From Pseudomonadales bacterium (lineage in GTDB: Bacteria > Pseudomonadota > Gammaproteobacteria > Pseudomonadales > Azotimanducaceae): a DNA stretch of 64,000 nt. The stretch is from assembly GCA_041395945.1 (NCBI GenBank), contig JAWKZN010000003.1:248001-312000 (forward strand). Reading direction: 5' to 3'. The notes beneath the pieces were generated by a model. It was not told the DNA's origin. It was given only the letters and a program-made list of their open reading frames with translations, and did not search any database. Every line of letters starts with the position of its first letter. The first letter of the stretch is position 1. Positions 52,191 through 61,100 of the stretch are shown piece by piece. A program made the translations under genes and the position numbers.

Positions 52191-52556
52191 TCAGTCGCTG
52201 AGCACGTTGTTGACGGTACTGATCAGGGTCTTGTCATCCACCGGTTTGGTGAGATAACCACAGGCACCCTGTCGCTCTCCCCACACCCGGTCGGCATCCT
52301 GGCTCTTGGAGGAGACGATGATGACTGGTATGTGCGAGGTGTTTTCGTTGCGTGTCAGATGACGGGTAGCCTGGAACCCGTTGATACCGGGCATGACCAC
52401 ATCCATCAGGATGATATCGGGCAGCTCTTCAGAGGCCATGGTGATGCCATCGCTGCCACTTGCGGCGGTGAGGACCTGATGCCCATGGCGCGCCAGCACA
52501 TTAACGAAGCGGTGTGTCTCCGTGGGCGAATCATCGACTACCAGAATGCGTGCCAT
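52191..52556 (-). CDS. pilH: PilH, single-domain response regulator
   Basis: A 121-residue CheY-like receiver from MARILVVDDSPTETHRFVNVLARHGHQV. The acidic pocket is in VVDDS, the phosphorylated Asp in IILMDVVMPGINGF, Ser/Thr switch in VIIVSSKSQDADRVWG and Lys in GYLTKPVDD. The PilH-specific DRVWGERQGACGYLTKPV identifies it. In P. aeruginosa PilH favours PilT-driven retraction. The start is placed by similarity; the frame extends further upstream into pilG. Confidence 0.95.
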   Translation of the reverse strand: MARILVVDDSPTETHRFVNVLARHGHQVLTAASGSDGITMASEELPDIILMDVVMPGINGFQATRHLTRNENTSHIPVIIVSSKSQDADRVWGERQGACGYLTKPVDDKTLISTVNNVLSD

Positions 52557-52575
52557 CTTGCTTCCGACCTCTTGC

Positions 52576-52959
52576 TCAGTGAACCAGCGTACGGATGGTT
52601 CCCAGCAGCTCTTCCTTGGAAAACGGTTTGGTGATGTATCTGTCCGAACCGACGATACGGCCTTTGGCTTTATCGAACAGCCCATCCTTACTGGACAGCA
52701 TCACCACGGGCGTGGTCTTGAATTCCGAGTTGTTCTTGATGAGCGCGCAGGTCTGATAACCATCGAGCCGCGGCATCATGATATCGACGAAGATGATTTC
52801 CGGTCGGGAGTCGGCGATCTTGGCGAGGGCGTCAAAGCCGTCGGTGGCTGTGATCACCTTGAAGCCTTCTTTGCTCAGAAGGTTCTCGGCACTGCGACGG
52901 ATCGTCTTGCTGTCGTCAATGACGAGAACTCGCACGCCGTGAAGCTCTTCTTCTTCCAT
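52576..52959 (-). CDS. pilG: PilG, single-domain response regulator
   Basis: A 127-residue receiver very close to P. aeruginosa PilG: VLVIDDSKTIRRSAENLL, phospho-Asp in IIFVDIMMPRLDGYQTCALIKNN and SSKDGLFDKAKGRIVGSDRYITKPFSKEELLG. It promotes pilus extension and cAMP signalling in the model system. ATG at 52959 follows GGATGAGG; an in-frame upstream extension to 53130 is Ser/Thr/Arg-rich and unlike any PilG. First gene of the operon. Confidence 0.95.
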   Translation of the reverse strand: MEEEELHGVRVLVIDDSKTIRRSAENLLSKEGFKVITATDGFDALAKIADSRPEIIFVDIMMPRLDGYQTCALIKNNSEFKTTPVVMLSSKDGLFDKAKGRIVGSDRYITKPFSKEELLGTIRTLVH

Positions 52960-53325
52960 CACCTCATCCTTACTTAAACCCGACCCGATTGTGCGGGCCG
53001 CACGGCTGTCCTTTTCGTCGCCCCGCTGGTCGTCGAGCCGTCGCTGCTTCGACGCGGGTGCGGTGGTGCTGGTGCTGCCAGTAGCCTGTTTCGAACGCAC
53101 CGGCGCGTAGCGCCATCCCTGCGATCTCAAGGTGTCTTCAAGACCAGTAGATTCCTGGCAGGCGTTGTATCACGATTTCGCGGAACTGATCCATAAGCAC
53201 TGGATAGGAAAGGGAATTTGGTCTCATTTGTGTTGCTGCACAGTACCCATAACGGTACCTTTACCGGCGTTTTCGCGGCATGCGACGCCGCACCCTGACT
53301 GCACCCGTTTGCGAGCTGAAAACCG
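52960..53325. other. 366-base divergent spacer between pilG and gshB
   Basis: No gene is supported. It should hold promoters for both directions. The only structure I see is a small hairpin GTACC-CATAAC-GGTAC (53243-53258). A stretch of AT-richer sequence at ~53205-53235 is a plausible promoter zone, but no consensus -35/-10 pair is convincing. Confidence 0.5.
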
Positions 53326-54318
53326 ATGAAATCCGTACCAAAAATCGCCTTCGTGATGGACCCGCTGCAGAGCCTGTCCCTCAAGAAAGACAGCACCCTG
53401 GCCATGATCCGCGCCGCACAGCGGCGAGGATGGCAGGTAAGCTGCCTTGGCATCGCGGATATGCTGCTCCACGAAGGGCAGGCGAAGGGGCTGATCCGAT
53501 CCCTGAAACTGACCGGTGCGTTCGCCGAAAGCCTTGCGCCCTCCGACGCGGCAGCCGCCGGCAGCTGGCATGAGCTGGGTGAGGAAGTACTCACTCCGCT
53601 GAAGGATCTGGACATCATCATGATGCGCAAGGATCCCCCCTTTGACCTCGAATACATCTACGCCACCTATTTTCTCGAGCGTGCCGAGGCGGACGGCGTG
53701 GTGGTGGTCAATCGTCCCCGGAGCCTGCGGGACTGCAACGAAAAATTTTTCGCCACCCAGTTTGCCGAAGTCTGCCCGCCCCTGGTGGTCAGCCGACGCC
53801 ACGATGTTCTGCGTGCCTTCCAGCGTCAGCACAAAAACGTCGTCTTCAAGCCCCTCGATGGCATGGGTGGCGCGTCGGTTTTCCGCATCATGGACGCGGA
53901 CCCCAACCTCGGGGTGGTACTGGAAACCCTCACCGACTTCGGTCGCAACCAGATCATGGGGCAGCTGTTTCTGCCGGATATCGTCAAGGGCGACAAAAGA
54001 ATTCTGCTCATTGACGGCGAGCCGATCCCTTACGCTCTGGCCCGGGTTCCCATGGCCGGCGAAGCCCGGGGCAATCTCGCCGCCGGGGGAACCGGCGAGG
54101 GGCGCCCCCTGACCGAGCGGGACTGGGAAATCGCCCGATGCGTGGGGCCTGAATTGAAGGCCCGCGGTCTTCTGTTTGTCGGCATCGACGTGATCGGTGA
54201 CTATCTCACCGAGGTCAACGTGACCTGCCCGACCTGCATACGCGAACTCGACACACAGTTTTCCCTGGACATCGCCGGTATGCTGATGGACACGATTGAA
54301 TCCCGATGGCAGCGTTGA
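53326..54318 (+). CDS. gshB: glutathione synthetase
   Basis: ATP-grasp ligase joining gamma-Glu-Cys to glycine, 330 residues. IAFVMDPLQSLSLKKDSTLAMIRAAQRRGW is the N-terminal family signature; MMRKDPPFDLEYIYATY, FKPLDGMGGASVFR and VDVIGDYLTEVNVTCPTCIREL-like C-terminal residues complete the site. Position 3' to a divergent pilG is the Pseudomonas arrangement. The NVTxPTCIRE motif has Cys where Ser is usual. Confidence 0.96.
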   Translation: MKSVPKIAFVMDPLQSLSLKKDSTLAMIRAAQRRGWQVSCLGIADMLLHEGQAKGLIRSLKLTGAFAESLAPSDAAAAGSWHELGEEVLTPLKDLDIIMMRKDPPFDLEYIYATYFLERAEADGVVVVNRPRSLRDCNEKFFATQFAEVCPPLVVSRRHDVLRAFQRQHKNVVFKPLDGMGGASVFRIMDADPNLGVVLETLTDFGRNQIMGQLFLPDIVKGDKRILLIDGEPIPYALARVPMAGEARGNLAAGGTGEGRPLTERDWEIARCVGPELKARGLLFVGIDVIGDYLTEVNVTCPTCIRELDTQFSLDIAGMLMDTIESRWQR

Positions 54319-55166
54319 CGGTAACCCCCAACGATCGTCTCAGTTTTACGCTTTTTCTGGCGGCCTCCCTGCATGCGGCGCTGATTCTCGGCATCGGTTT
54401 CACGGCCGGGCTGGAGGAAGCTGCCTCGCCCACCATCGAGGTCACCCTGGCCCAGTTCTCAGACCCGGATGCGCCCGAAACGGCAGACTTCATTGCCCAG
54501 TCCAACCAGATCGGCAGCGGCACCGAGAGTGAAATCGTGGAAATGACCGTCCAGCAGGAGACGGATTTCAGCGACAGTCAGCTCAACCAGGTGCTGTCCG
54601 CACCACCGCCGGTACCCCGGGCCACGCGCCTGGAGCGTCGGGAACTGCTCACCACCCTCAGTAATCCGGACGATGCCGCGCCGACCCGGGATGAAACACC
54701 CGTCGACGAGCAGCTGCCCGAGCTGACCCTGCAGAACCGCTCCTACGATGAGCTTGCCCGGGAAATTGCCAGTCTCGAAGCCCGCATCGCGGAAGAGCAG
54801 CGGGCCCTGGCCCGGGAGCCCCGGGTCAAGCGGCTGACCAGCGTGTCGACCCGTTCAGCCGATGAAGCCGCCTACCTCAACATGTGGCGCCAGAAGGTAG
54901 AGCGGGTGGGCAATGCCAACTATCCGGCGGGTAATATTTTCGGCGACCTGAGAATGCTGGTGGTGCTCAACTTTGATGGCCGGGTGGAGGATCTGCGGAT
55001 CCTCAAGTCTTCCGGCCACAAGGCGCTGGACGAAGCCGCCCTGCGGATTGTCCGACTGGCCTCCCCGTTTCAGGATTTCCCTGTAGAAATGCGCAAGCAG
55101 TACGACCAGCTCGAGATCATCCGCACCTGGCGTTTCACCCGCTCTGGAACATCCCTTGACAGCTGA
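54306..55166 (+). CDS. TonB-family energy transducer (TonB3-like)
   Basis: A 286-residue protein with one N-terminal membrane helix (LSFTLFLAASLHAALILGIGF), a long periplasmic region with a coiled-coil stretch (YDELAREIASLEARIAEEQRAL) and a C-terminal TonB fold (YLNMWRQKVERVGNANYP, LRMLVVLNFDGRVEDLRILKSSGHKALDEAALRIVRLASPF). The gene starts inside the end of gshB. The equivalent P. aeruginosa gene, tonB3, is needed for twitching motility. No exbBD neighbours. Confidence 0.9.
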   Translation: MAALTVTPNDRLSFTLFLAASLHAALILGIGFTAGLEEAASPTIEVTLAQFSDPDAPETADFIAQSNQIGSGTESEIVEMTVQQETDFSDSQLNQVLSAPPPVPRATRLERRELLTTLSNPDDAAPTRDETPVDEQLPELTLQNRSYDELAREIASLEARIAEEQRALAREPRVKRLTSVSTRSADEAAYLNMWRQKVERVGNANYPAGNIFGDLRMLVVLNFDGRVEDLRILKSSGHKALDEAALRIVRLASPFQDFPVEMRKQYDQLEIIRTWRFTRSGTSLDS

Positions 55167-55716
55167 GCTGAACCTCAAAAACCAGTTTCTGCTCGCGATG
55201 CCCGGCCTCACCGGCAGTTACTTCGGTGACACGGTGACCTATATCTGCGAGCACAATGCGCAGGGTGCCCTGGGTCTGATGATCAACCGGCCCTCGGATG
55301 TCTCTCTGAAGGAGCTGCTGGCACAGCTGGGCATTGACGCCGAGGTCGCCCTCGCCCAGGTGCCGGTCATGGTCGGCGGACCCGTGTCACCCGAGCGCGG
55401 CTTCGTGCTGCACAGCCTCGACAGCCGCTTCGAGGCCTCTCTGGATCTCGGCGACGGCCTCATGCTCAGTTCGGCACGGGAAGTACTCGAAGCCATCGCG
55501 GTGGACGACGGACCGGCCGAGTACCTGGTCACTCTGGGCTACGCAGGCTGGGACAGCGGCCAGCTCGAGCGGGAGTTTCAGGAAAACGCCTGGCTGAACT
55601 GCCCCGCCGAGCACCGCATCATCTTCCACACGCCTTTCCAGGAACGGGTGGCGAGCGCCGCCGAGGTGCTTGGTATCGATTTCAGGCTCATGTCCGGTCA
55701 GGCCGGACACGACTGA
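55156..55716 (+). CDS. YqgE/AlgH family protein
   Basis: A 186-residue UPF0301 protein with a TTG start inside the tonB end. KNQFLLAMPGLTGSYFGDTVTYICEHNAQGALGLMINRP and GGPVSPERGFVLH are the family's hallmark stretches. Function is not defined; in Pseudomonas AlgH has been linked to alginate regulation. It is always next to ruvX, as here. Confidence 0.93.
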   Translation: MTAELNLKNQFLLAMPGLTGSYFGDTVTYICEHNAQGALGLMINRPSDVSLKELLAQLGIDAEVALAQVPVMVGGPVSPERGFVLHSLDSRFEASLDLGDGLMLSSAREVLEAIAVDDGPAEYLVTLGYAGWDSGQLEREFQENAWLNCPAEHRIIFHTPFQERVASAAEVLGIDFRLMSGQAGHD

Positions 55717-55721
55717 TCAGG

Positions 55722-56117
55722 ATGGCTGACCCGACGGGTTACGTGCTGGCATTCGATTTCGGATTGCGCTTCATCGGGGTCGCCTGCGGCCAGACCATTA
55801 CCGGCACGGCCAGTCCTCTGACCACACTGAAGGCGCGCGACGGGCAACCCGACTGGTCGGTGCTGCAGTCCATCGTGGCAGAGTGGCGTCCCGTGCTGCT
55901 GCTGGTGGGTCTGCCGCTGAACATGGATGACACGGAAAGCGGGATGAGCGAAAGGGCCCGGGCATTCGCCACATCACTCGAGCGCAGAACAAATACACCG
56001 GTGGCGCTCGTCGACGAGCGGCTGACATCCCGATCCGCGAAATCTCTGGATCCGAACGACCTGCACGGCGTCGCGGCGGTCCTGATCGCTGAAACCTGGC
56101 TCAATGGGCGCCGTTAG
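55722..56117 (+). CDS. ruvX: Holliday-junction resolvase-like / pre-16S rRNA nuclease YqgF
   Basis: A 131-residue RNase H-fold protein. VLAFDFGLRFIGVACGQTITGTASPL, LLLVGLPLNMD and VALVDERLTSRSAKS carry the three acidic active-site positions. YqgF processes 16S rRNA 5' ends. In pseudomonads pyrR-pyrB-pyrC follow; here a gene-free gap with a dispersed repeat follows instead. Confidence 0.94.
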   Translation: MADPTGYVLAFDFGLRFIGVACGQTITGTASPLTTLKARDGQPDWSVLQSIVAEWRPVLLLVGLPLNMDDTESGMSERARAFATSLERRTNTPVALVDERLTSRSAKSLDPNDLHGVAAVLIAETWLNGRR

Positions 56118-56210
56118 CGGGGCGCTCCCTTCAGGGGCCTGTTTTCGGAGCGGATTACGAGGCTGGGGTGGAGAGGGGGTGTGGCGGACCTACGCTCGGG
56201 CCCTCCGGGC

Positions 56211-56311
56211 TTCCCGCGAGGCAAATAGCTACACGAGGGCACAGCGGAGCTGCCGAGCGAGGCCTGGGGTCGCAGGTCCTCGACCACGCTATGATCAGAC
56301 TTTTCCGATAT
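56211..56311 (+). repeat. dispersed repeat, copy B
   Basis: Plus-strand copy of the element seen at 31907-32014. It runs GAGGCAAAT, CGAGGGCACAGCGGAGCTGC (56234-56253), GAGCGAGGCCTGGGGTCG, GCAGGTCCTCG (56272-56282), ATGATCAGACTTTTCCGA. It lies in the 254-base space between the convergent ruvX and pilU genes and may contribute to termination. I see no gene in this gap. Confidence 0.85.
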
Positions 56312-56371
56312 TGGTCCGGGAGCAGTCCGTGAGTCGGTCTAAGGGACGGATGGCGCTCCCGCGGTGTCAGC

Positions 56372-57514
56372 TCAGCGGCGGTATCTGACCACGCTGTCCA
56401 CATCCTCTTCGAGACTGAGCGAATCCGACGCAGCCAGTGTCTGCTCACCCGAGGTTGAACCCAGCTTGATCATCAGGCGCAGATCGTTGGGCGAGTCGGC
56501 GTGGGCCAGGGCGGCTTCGTAGGTGATCTCGTTTTCACGGTACAGTTTGTAGAGCGCCTGGTCGAAGGTCTGCATGCCCTGCTCGGTGGATTTCGACATC
56601 AGCTCTTTGAGCAGATGCACTTCCGCTTTACGAATGTGGTCAGACACCAGTGGCGTATTGATCATCACTTCCACCACCGCGCGTCTGCCCTGTCCATCGA
56701 CCGTGGGTATCAGCTGCTGGGCCACCATGGCGCGAAGGTTCAGCGACAGGTCCATCCACACCTGGGTATGCCGGTCGCTGGGAAAGAAATGGATGATCCG
56801 ATCCAGCGCCTGGTTGGCGTTATTTGCGTGGAGTGTGCACAGACACAGATGGCCGGTTTCCGCGAAGGCAACCGCATGCTCCATCGTCTCCCGCGAGCGC
56901 ACTTCGCCGATCATGATTACGTCCGGCGCCTGACGCAGGGTGTTCTTCAGTGCGACTTCGAAGCTTTCCGTATCTACACCGACTTCACGCTGGGTGATGA
57001 TGCAGCCGCGATGCTGGTGAATGAACTCGATGGGATCTTCGATGCTGATGATGTGTCCGGTGGAGTTCTCGTTGCGATGACCGATCATGGCTGCAAGGGA
57101 GGTGGACTTCCCGGTGCCTGTCGCCCCGACAAAAATGATCAGGCCGCGTTTTGTCATCGCCAGATCTTCGATGATCGGGGGCAGGCCCAGGTCTGACACC
57201 AGAGGGATCGTCGTTTCGATCCGCCGCAGCACCATGCCGACCAGATTGCGCTGCTGAAATGCACTGACCCGGAAACGGCCGAGGCCCCGGGTGTTGATCG
57301 CAAAATTGCATTCGTGCTGTTTTAGAAAGGTTTCCTGCTGCTCTTTGTTCATCACGCCGAGGACTACATCCCGGGACTGTTCCGGCGCAAGGCTGGACTT
57401 CCCCGCAGCAAACAGCTTGCCGTTGATTTTCAACATGGGCGGTTTACCTGCTGTGATGAACAGGTCGGATGCGCCTTTCTCCACCACAAGCCGAAGCAGT
57501 TTGTCGAATTCCAT
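56372..57514 (-). CDS. pilU: PilU, PilT-like type IV pilus retraction ATPase
   Basis: Hexameric ATPase accessory to PilT, 380 residues. Walker A GATGTGKSTSLAA, Asp box IISIEDPIEFIHQHRGCIITQREVGVDTESF, Walker B PDVIMIGEVRSRETMEHA and His box TGHLCLCTLHANNANQALDRI distinguish PilU from PilT. It follows pilT by eight bases. The C-terminal tail (SLEEDVDSVVRYRR) is acidic as in other PilU proteins. Confidence 0.95.
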   Translation of the reverse strand: MEFDKLLRLVVEKGASDLFITAGKPPMLKINGKLFAAGKSSLAPEQSRDVVLGVMNKEQQETFLKQHECNFAINTRGLGRFRVSAFQQRNLVGMVLRRIETTIPLVSDLGLPPIIEDLAMTKRGLIIFVGATGTGKSTSLAAMIGHRNENSTGHIISIEDPIEFIHQHRGCIITQREVGVDTESFEVALKNTLRQAPDVIMIGEVRSRETMEHAVAFAETGHLCLCTLHANNANQALDRIIHFFPSDRHTQVWMDLSLNLRAMVAQQLIPTVDGQGRRAVVEVMINTPLVSDHIRKAEVHLLKELMSKSTEQGMQTFDQALYKLYRENEITYEAALAHADSPNDLRLMIKLGSTSGEQTLAASDSLSLEEDVDSVVRYRR

Positions 57515-57522
57515 GCTGACCT

Positions 57523-58557
57523 CTAGAAGTTGTCCGGGATCTTGGCTTTCTCTCTGGCGGTATCGCGTGTGACAACACGTTTCTTCACCAGCTCCTGCAG
57601 GTTCTGATCCAGTGTCACCATACCGTGCGCGCTGCCGGTCTGGATCGCTGAATACATCTGCGCCACCTTGTCTTCCCGGATCAGGTTCCGAATGGCGGGA
57701 ATGCCGATCATGATTTCATGCGCTGCCACCCGGCCACCGTTGGCGCGCTTGAGCAGCGTCTGGGAGATCACCGCCTGCAGTGACTCGGAGAGCTGGGAGC
57801 GCACCATGGATTTTTCTTCTGCAGGAAACACGTCGATCACCCGGTCAATGGTTTTGGCCGCGGAGGTGGTGTGCAGCGTGCCGAATACCAGGTGACCGGT
57901 CTCAGCCGCGGTGAGCGCCAGACGGATGGTCTCCAGGTCCCGCATCTCACCCACCAGGATGATGTCCGGGTCTTCCCGCAGCGCGGAGCGGAGCGCTTCG
58001 TTGAAGCCATGGGTGTCGCGATGGACTTCCCGCTGGTTGACCAGGCACTTTTTCGATTCGTGGACGAATTCGATCGGATCTTCGATGGTGAGAATGTGGT
58101 CGTAACGGTTGTCGTTGACGAAGTCGATCATCGCCGCCAGGGTCGTGCTCTTGCCGGAGCCGGTGGGTCCGGTCACCAGCACGAGACCCCGCGGCACCAT
58201 GGAGATGTCCTTGAAGACCTGGCCCATGTCCAGATCTTCCATGGTGAGCACCTTGGAAGGAATGGTACGGAACACCGCACCCGCGCCCCGATTCTGATTG
58301 AAGGCATTAACACGGAAGCGGGCAACGCCGGGTACCTCGAAGGAGAAGTCTGTCTCCAGAAACTCTTCAAAGTCCTTCCGCTGTTTGTCATTCATGATCT
58401 CGTAGATCAGCGAATGCACTTCGGGGTGTTCGAGCGGCGGCAGATTGATCCGGCGGACGTCGCCGTCGACCCGGATCATCGGCGGCAGACCTGCAGAAAG
58501 GTGCAGGTCCGAAGCGCCCTGTTTGGCGCTGAACGCGAGCAGTTCGGTTATGTCCAT
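57523..58557 (-). CDS. pilT: PilT, type IV pilus retraction ATPase
   Basis: Retraction motor, 344 residues, the same length as P. aeruginosa PilT, beginning MDITELLAFSAKQGASDLHL. Walker A is GPTGSGKSTTLAAM; Asp box ILTIEDPIEFVHESKKCLVNQREVHRDT; Walker B DIILVGEMRDLETIRLALTAAETG; AIRNLIREDKVAQMYSAIQ closes it. First gene of pilTU, divergent from yggS. Confidence 0.97.
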   Translation of the reverse strand: MDITELLAFSAKQGASDLHLSAGLPPMIRVDGDVRRINLPPLEHPEVHSLIYEIMNDKQRKDFEEFLETDFSFEVPGVARFRVNAFNQNRGAGAVFRTIPSKVLTMEDLDMGQVFKDISMVPRGLVLVTGPTGSGKSTTLAAMIDFVNDNRYDHILTIEDPIEFVHESKKCLVNQREVHRDTHGFNEALRSALREDPDIILVGEMRDLETIRLALTAAETGHLVFGTLHTTSAAKTIDRVIDVFPAEEKSMVRSQLSESLQAVISQTLLKRANGGRVAAHEIMIGIPAIRNLIREDKVAQMYSAIQTGSAHGMVTLDQNLQELVKKRVVTRDTAREKAKIPDNF

Positions 58558-58670
58558 CGTAATCCCTGTCTGCAATTCGGTCGGTGAGACCGTCAATCCT
58601 TTTCTCTTTGCCTATTCAGCTCTCTAGCTTGCCGGGCATTCATAGAGCCTGCTTCAGCCTGCTTTTCACA

Positions 58671-58690
58671 CCCGGGCGTCTGTGCCCGGG
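58671..58690. promoter_or_regulatory. hairpin in the pilT/yggS divergent gap
   Basis: A perfect seven-base-pair stem CCCGGGC (58671-58677) with GCCCGGG (58684-58690) and a six-base loop, in the 272-base gap between pilT and yggS. Further right, TATAGTATTAT (58739-58749) is a plausible -10 region for yggS. Role unknown. Confidence 0.4.
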
Positions 58691-58829
58691 GTCAATGGCG
58701 GCCTTCTTCAGCGCGAACAGCATCCGTTCATCGCTCGATATAGTATTATCTGCGCCTGCGATGCACCACGCTATCGGCCCGTTCCACTCACACCGGTGCG
58801 TTTTCTGCGACACCGTTGGCACACTGACT

Positions 58830-59588
58830 TTGCACCCCATCCCGACAGAAACAGCCACTATTTCCGAGCGCCTGGCGGCTGTGCACGCGCAGATCAACTC
58901 GGCTGCAGTTCTCGCCGGGCGCAGACCGGAGCAGGTGTGTCTGATCGCGGCGTCGAAAACACAGCCGCCAGAGGTCATTCGCGAAGCCGCTGCGGCCGGC
59001 CAGCGCGACTTCGGCGAAAATTATGTTCAGGAGGCGGTCGATAAGATCCGGGCGGTCAACGATCCGCACCTCGTGTGGCACTTCATAGGTGCAATTCAAA
59101 GCAACAAGACCCGCATCCTGGCTGCCACCTTCGACTGGGTCCACACCGTGGACAGGATCAGGATCGCCCGGCGTCTGGATCGCCAGTGCCCCGCCGGCAG
59201 GCGTCTCAACATCTGCCTGCAGGTGAATGTGGATGAAGATCCCAACAAGGCGGGCGTGGTCCCCGACGATACAGGTACACTGCTGGACGCCTGTGGAGAC
59301 CTCGACAACTTGAGGGTCCGCGGCCTGATGACCATACTCGATCCGCGCTCTGACCCGATCCTGAGCTACGCCAGGCTGCATGACCTGTTCGCAGCGCTGG
59401 CCGATCGCGCGTCCCCGGACTGGGATACGCTTTCCATGGGTATGAGCGGGGATTTCGCAGCTGCCATCGCAGCGGGCGCCACCCACATTCGAATCGGAAC
59501 AGCAATCTTCGGTCCGCGCGATGCTTCGGCCCAGTCGCCCGCTGCGGAAGACACCAGAACACAAGGACAAACTGAGGACCCCCTTTGA
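58830..59588 (+). CDS. yggS: PLP homeostasis protein YggS/PROSC
   Basis: PLP-binding protein that buffers free PLP, about 252 residues from a TTG. PLP Lys is in CLIAASKTQPPEV; DFGENYVQEAVDK, WHFIGAIQSNKTR, and LSMGMSGDFAAAIAAGATHIRIGTAIFG are the conserved blocks. ~20 extra residues at the C-terminus after FGPRDA are low-complexity. The start is uncertain: TTG at 58830 places the N-terminus where the family begins, although no good ribosome binding site precedes it. It overlaps proC by four bases. Confidence 0.92.
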   Translation: MHPIPTETATISERLAAVHAQINSAAVLAGRRPEQVCLIAASKTQPPEVIREAAAAGQRDFGENYVQEAVDKIRAVNDPHLVWHFIGAIQSNKTRILAATFDWVHTVDRIRIARRLDRQCPAGRRLNICLQVNVDEDPNKAGVVPDDTGTLLDACGDLDNLRVRGLMTILDPRSDPILSYARLHDLFAALADRASPDWDTLSMGMSGDFAAAIAAGATHIRIGTAIFGPRDASAQSPAAEDTRTQGQTEDPL

Positions 59589-60451
59589 CAGACAAACCGG
59601 GAAACACGGCAGGCATCGCGCAGAGCAGGGCGCCCGGCAGCACGCGGATTGCCTTCATCGGTGGCGGCAACATGGCCCGCAGCCTCATCACCGGACTGCT
59701 CGCAGCCGGCTGGAATCAGGCCCGGATCCGGGTAAGCGAGCCCCTTGCCGAGCAACGCAAGGTGCTTGCAGATATGGGCGTGACAGCCGTCGCCTCCAAC
59801 GATGAGGCGATCGTCGACGCGGCGGTGGTGGTGCTCGCTGTCAAACCTCAGCTGCTGAGCAAGGTCCTGCGCGATCTGCGAGGCCTGGAAAATGCTCAGC
59901 TGCTGATCTCTATCGCAGCCGGTGTGCCGCTGACAGCGATCAGACAGTGGTCGAGTCCTGACCAGCCCGTCGTGCGCTGCATGCCGAACACGCCGGCACT
60001 GCTGCGGGCCGGCATCACCGGCCTGTTCGCCGATGAAAGGGTAAATGCCGCACAGCGGCAGCTCGCGGAACAGATCCTGGCGGCAGCGGGCAAAGTCATC
60101 TGGGTTGCAGACGAAGCCCAGCTCGATGCGGTAACAGCCGTTTCCGGAAGCGGACCCGCCTACTTCTTCTATCTGATGGAGGCCATGGTGGATGCCGGTG
60201 TCAGTCTCGGCCTCGACGAGGAGACAGCCACCCTGCTGACCCTGGAAACCGCCTACGGTGCCGCCCTGATGGCCCGCGCCGGTGATCGCGCACCCGCTCG
60301 GCTGCGCGCCAATGTCACCTCACCCGGCGGCACCACCGAGCGCGCGCTGTCCATCCTCGAAGCCGCCGGAGTGCGGCGATCGGTGGAAGAAGCCCTTACC
60401 GGTGCCGCCCAACGCTCGAAAGAACTGGCAGAGGAGTTTGGTCGCTCATGA
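59585..60451 (+). CDS. proC: pyrroline-5-carboxylate reductase
   Basis: Last step of proline synthesis, 288 residues, TTG start overlapping the yggS stop. IAFIGGGNMARSLITGLL is the NADPH loop; VRCMPNTPALLRAGITGLFA, TAVSGSGPAYFFYLMEAM and VTSPGGTTERALSILE are the signature. The first ~15 residues are an unconserved extension, so an internal start is possible. Typical yggS-proC-yggT order. Confidence 0.95.
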   Translation: MTDKPGNTAGIAQSRAPGSTRIAFIGGGNMARSLITGLLAAGWNQARIRVSEPLAEQRKVLADMGVTAVASNDEAIVDAAVVVLAVKPQLLSKVLRDLRGLENAQLLISIAAGVPLTAIRQWSSPDQPVVRCMPNTPALLRAGITGLFADERVNAAQRQLAEQILAAAGKVIWVADEAQLDAVTAVSGSGPAYFFYLMEAMVDAGVSLGLDEETATLLTLETAYGAALMARAGDRAPARLRANVTSPGGTTERALSILEAAGVRRSVEEALTGAAQRSKELAEEFGRS

Positions 60452-60990
60452 ATGACGCGCTTGCCTATGTGGTCTATTACATCCTGCACCTGGTCACCGT
60501 GCTTTTCATTGCCCGCTTCCTGCTGCAGGCCTGCCGCGCGGATTTTTACAACCCGATATCCCAGGGCATCGTCAAAGTGACAGACCCGCTGCTCAAACCG
60601 CTGCGCATGGCAGTCCCCGGTTATCGCAATCTCGACTTCGCCTCCTTCCTGTCTGCCCTCGCCGCACAGGTGCTGCTGACTTTCGCCCTGGCCGCCATTT
60701 CCGCCGCCTATCCCGGCAGCTTCCTCACCATCGTCGTCAATTCTGCGATCACGGTGGTGCTCTTCATTGTGAAGGGTATCTGGTGGTCGATTCTGATCGT
60801 GATCATTGCCAGCTTCTTCGCCCAGGGCAGCCATCATCCGGCTCTGACTCTGCTGCAGCAGATTACCGAGCCTGTACTCGCCCCGGCCAGGCGGCTGCTG
60901 CCCCCCATGGGTGGCCTGGACTTCTCACCCATCGTCGTGTTTCTGCTCATCGGTGTACTGGAGCGCATCCTGCCCCAGCTGTATCTCTAG
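60448..60990 (+). CDS. yggT: YggT family membrane protein
   Basis: A 180-residue inner-membrane protein with two YggT repeats, each with an amphipathic proline-rich stretch: FLLQACRADFYNPISQGIVKVTDPLLKPLR and, in the second half, LTLLQQITEPVLAPARRLLPPMGGLDFSPIVVFLLIGVL. Function is not established; the family has been linked to osmotic stress and cell division neighbourhoods. ATGA overlap with proC. Confidence 0.93.
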   Translation: MNDALAYVVYYILHLVTVLFIARFLLQACRADFYNPISQGIVKVTDPLLKPLRMAVPGYRNLDFASFLSALAAQVLLTFALAAISAAYPGSFLTIVVNSAITVVLFIVKGIWWSILIVIIASFFAQGSHHPALTLLQQITEPVLAPARRLLPPMGGLDFSPIVVFLLIGVLERILPQLYL

Positions 60991-61100
60991 GCTTGATCGA
61001 CACGCTCGATCGACAGCCGGCCCCTACCGGCCGGCGCCTTGATGGCTTTTCGCTCCTTGCTATAGACTCCGCCGTCCAGTTGATGCAGGTCCCGCGGTCC

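Noticed and set aside
52960..53130. N-terminal extension of PilG
   Set aside because: The added residues are low-complexity and unlike any PilG; the ATG at 52959 has a good ribosome binding site.
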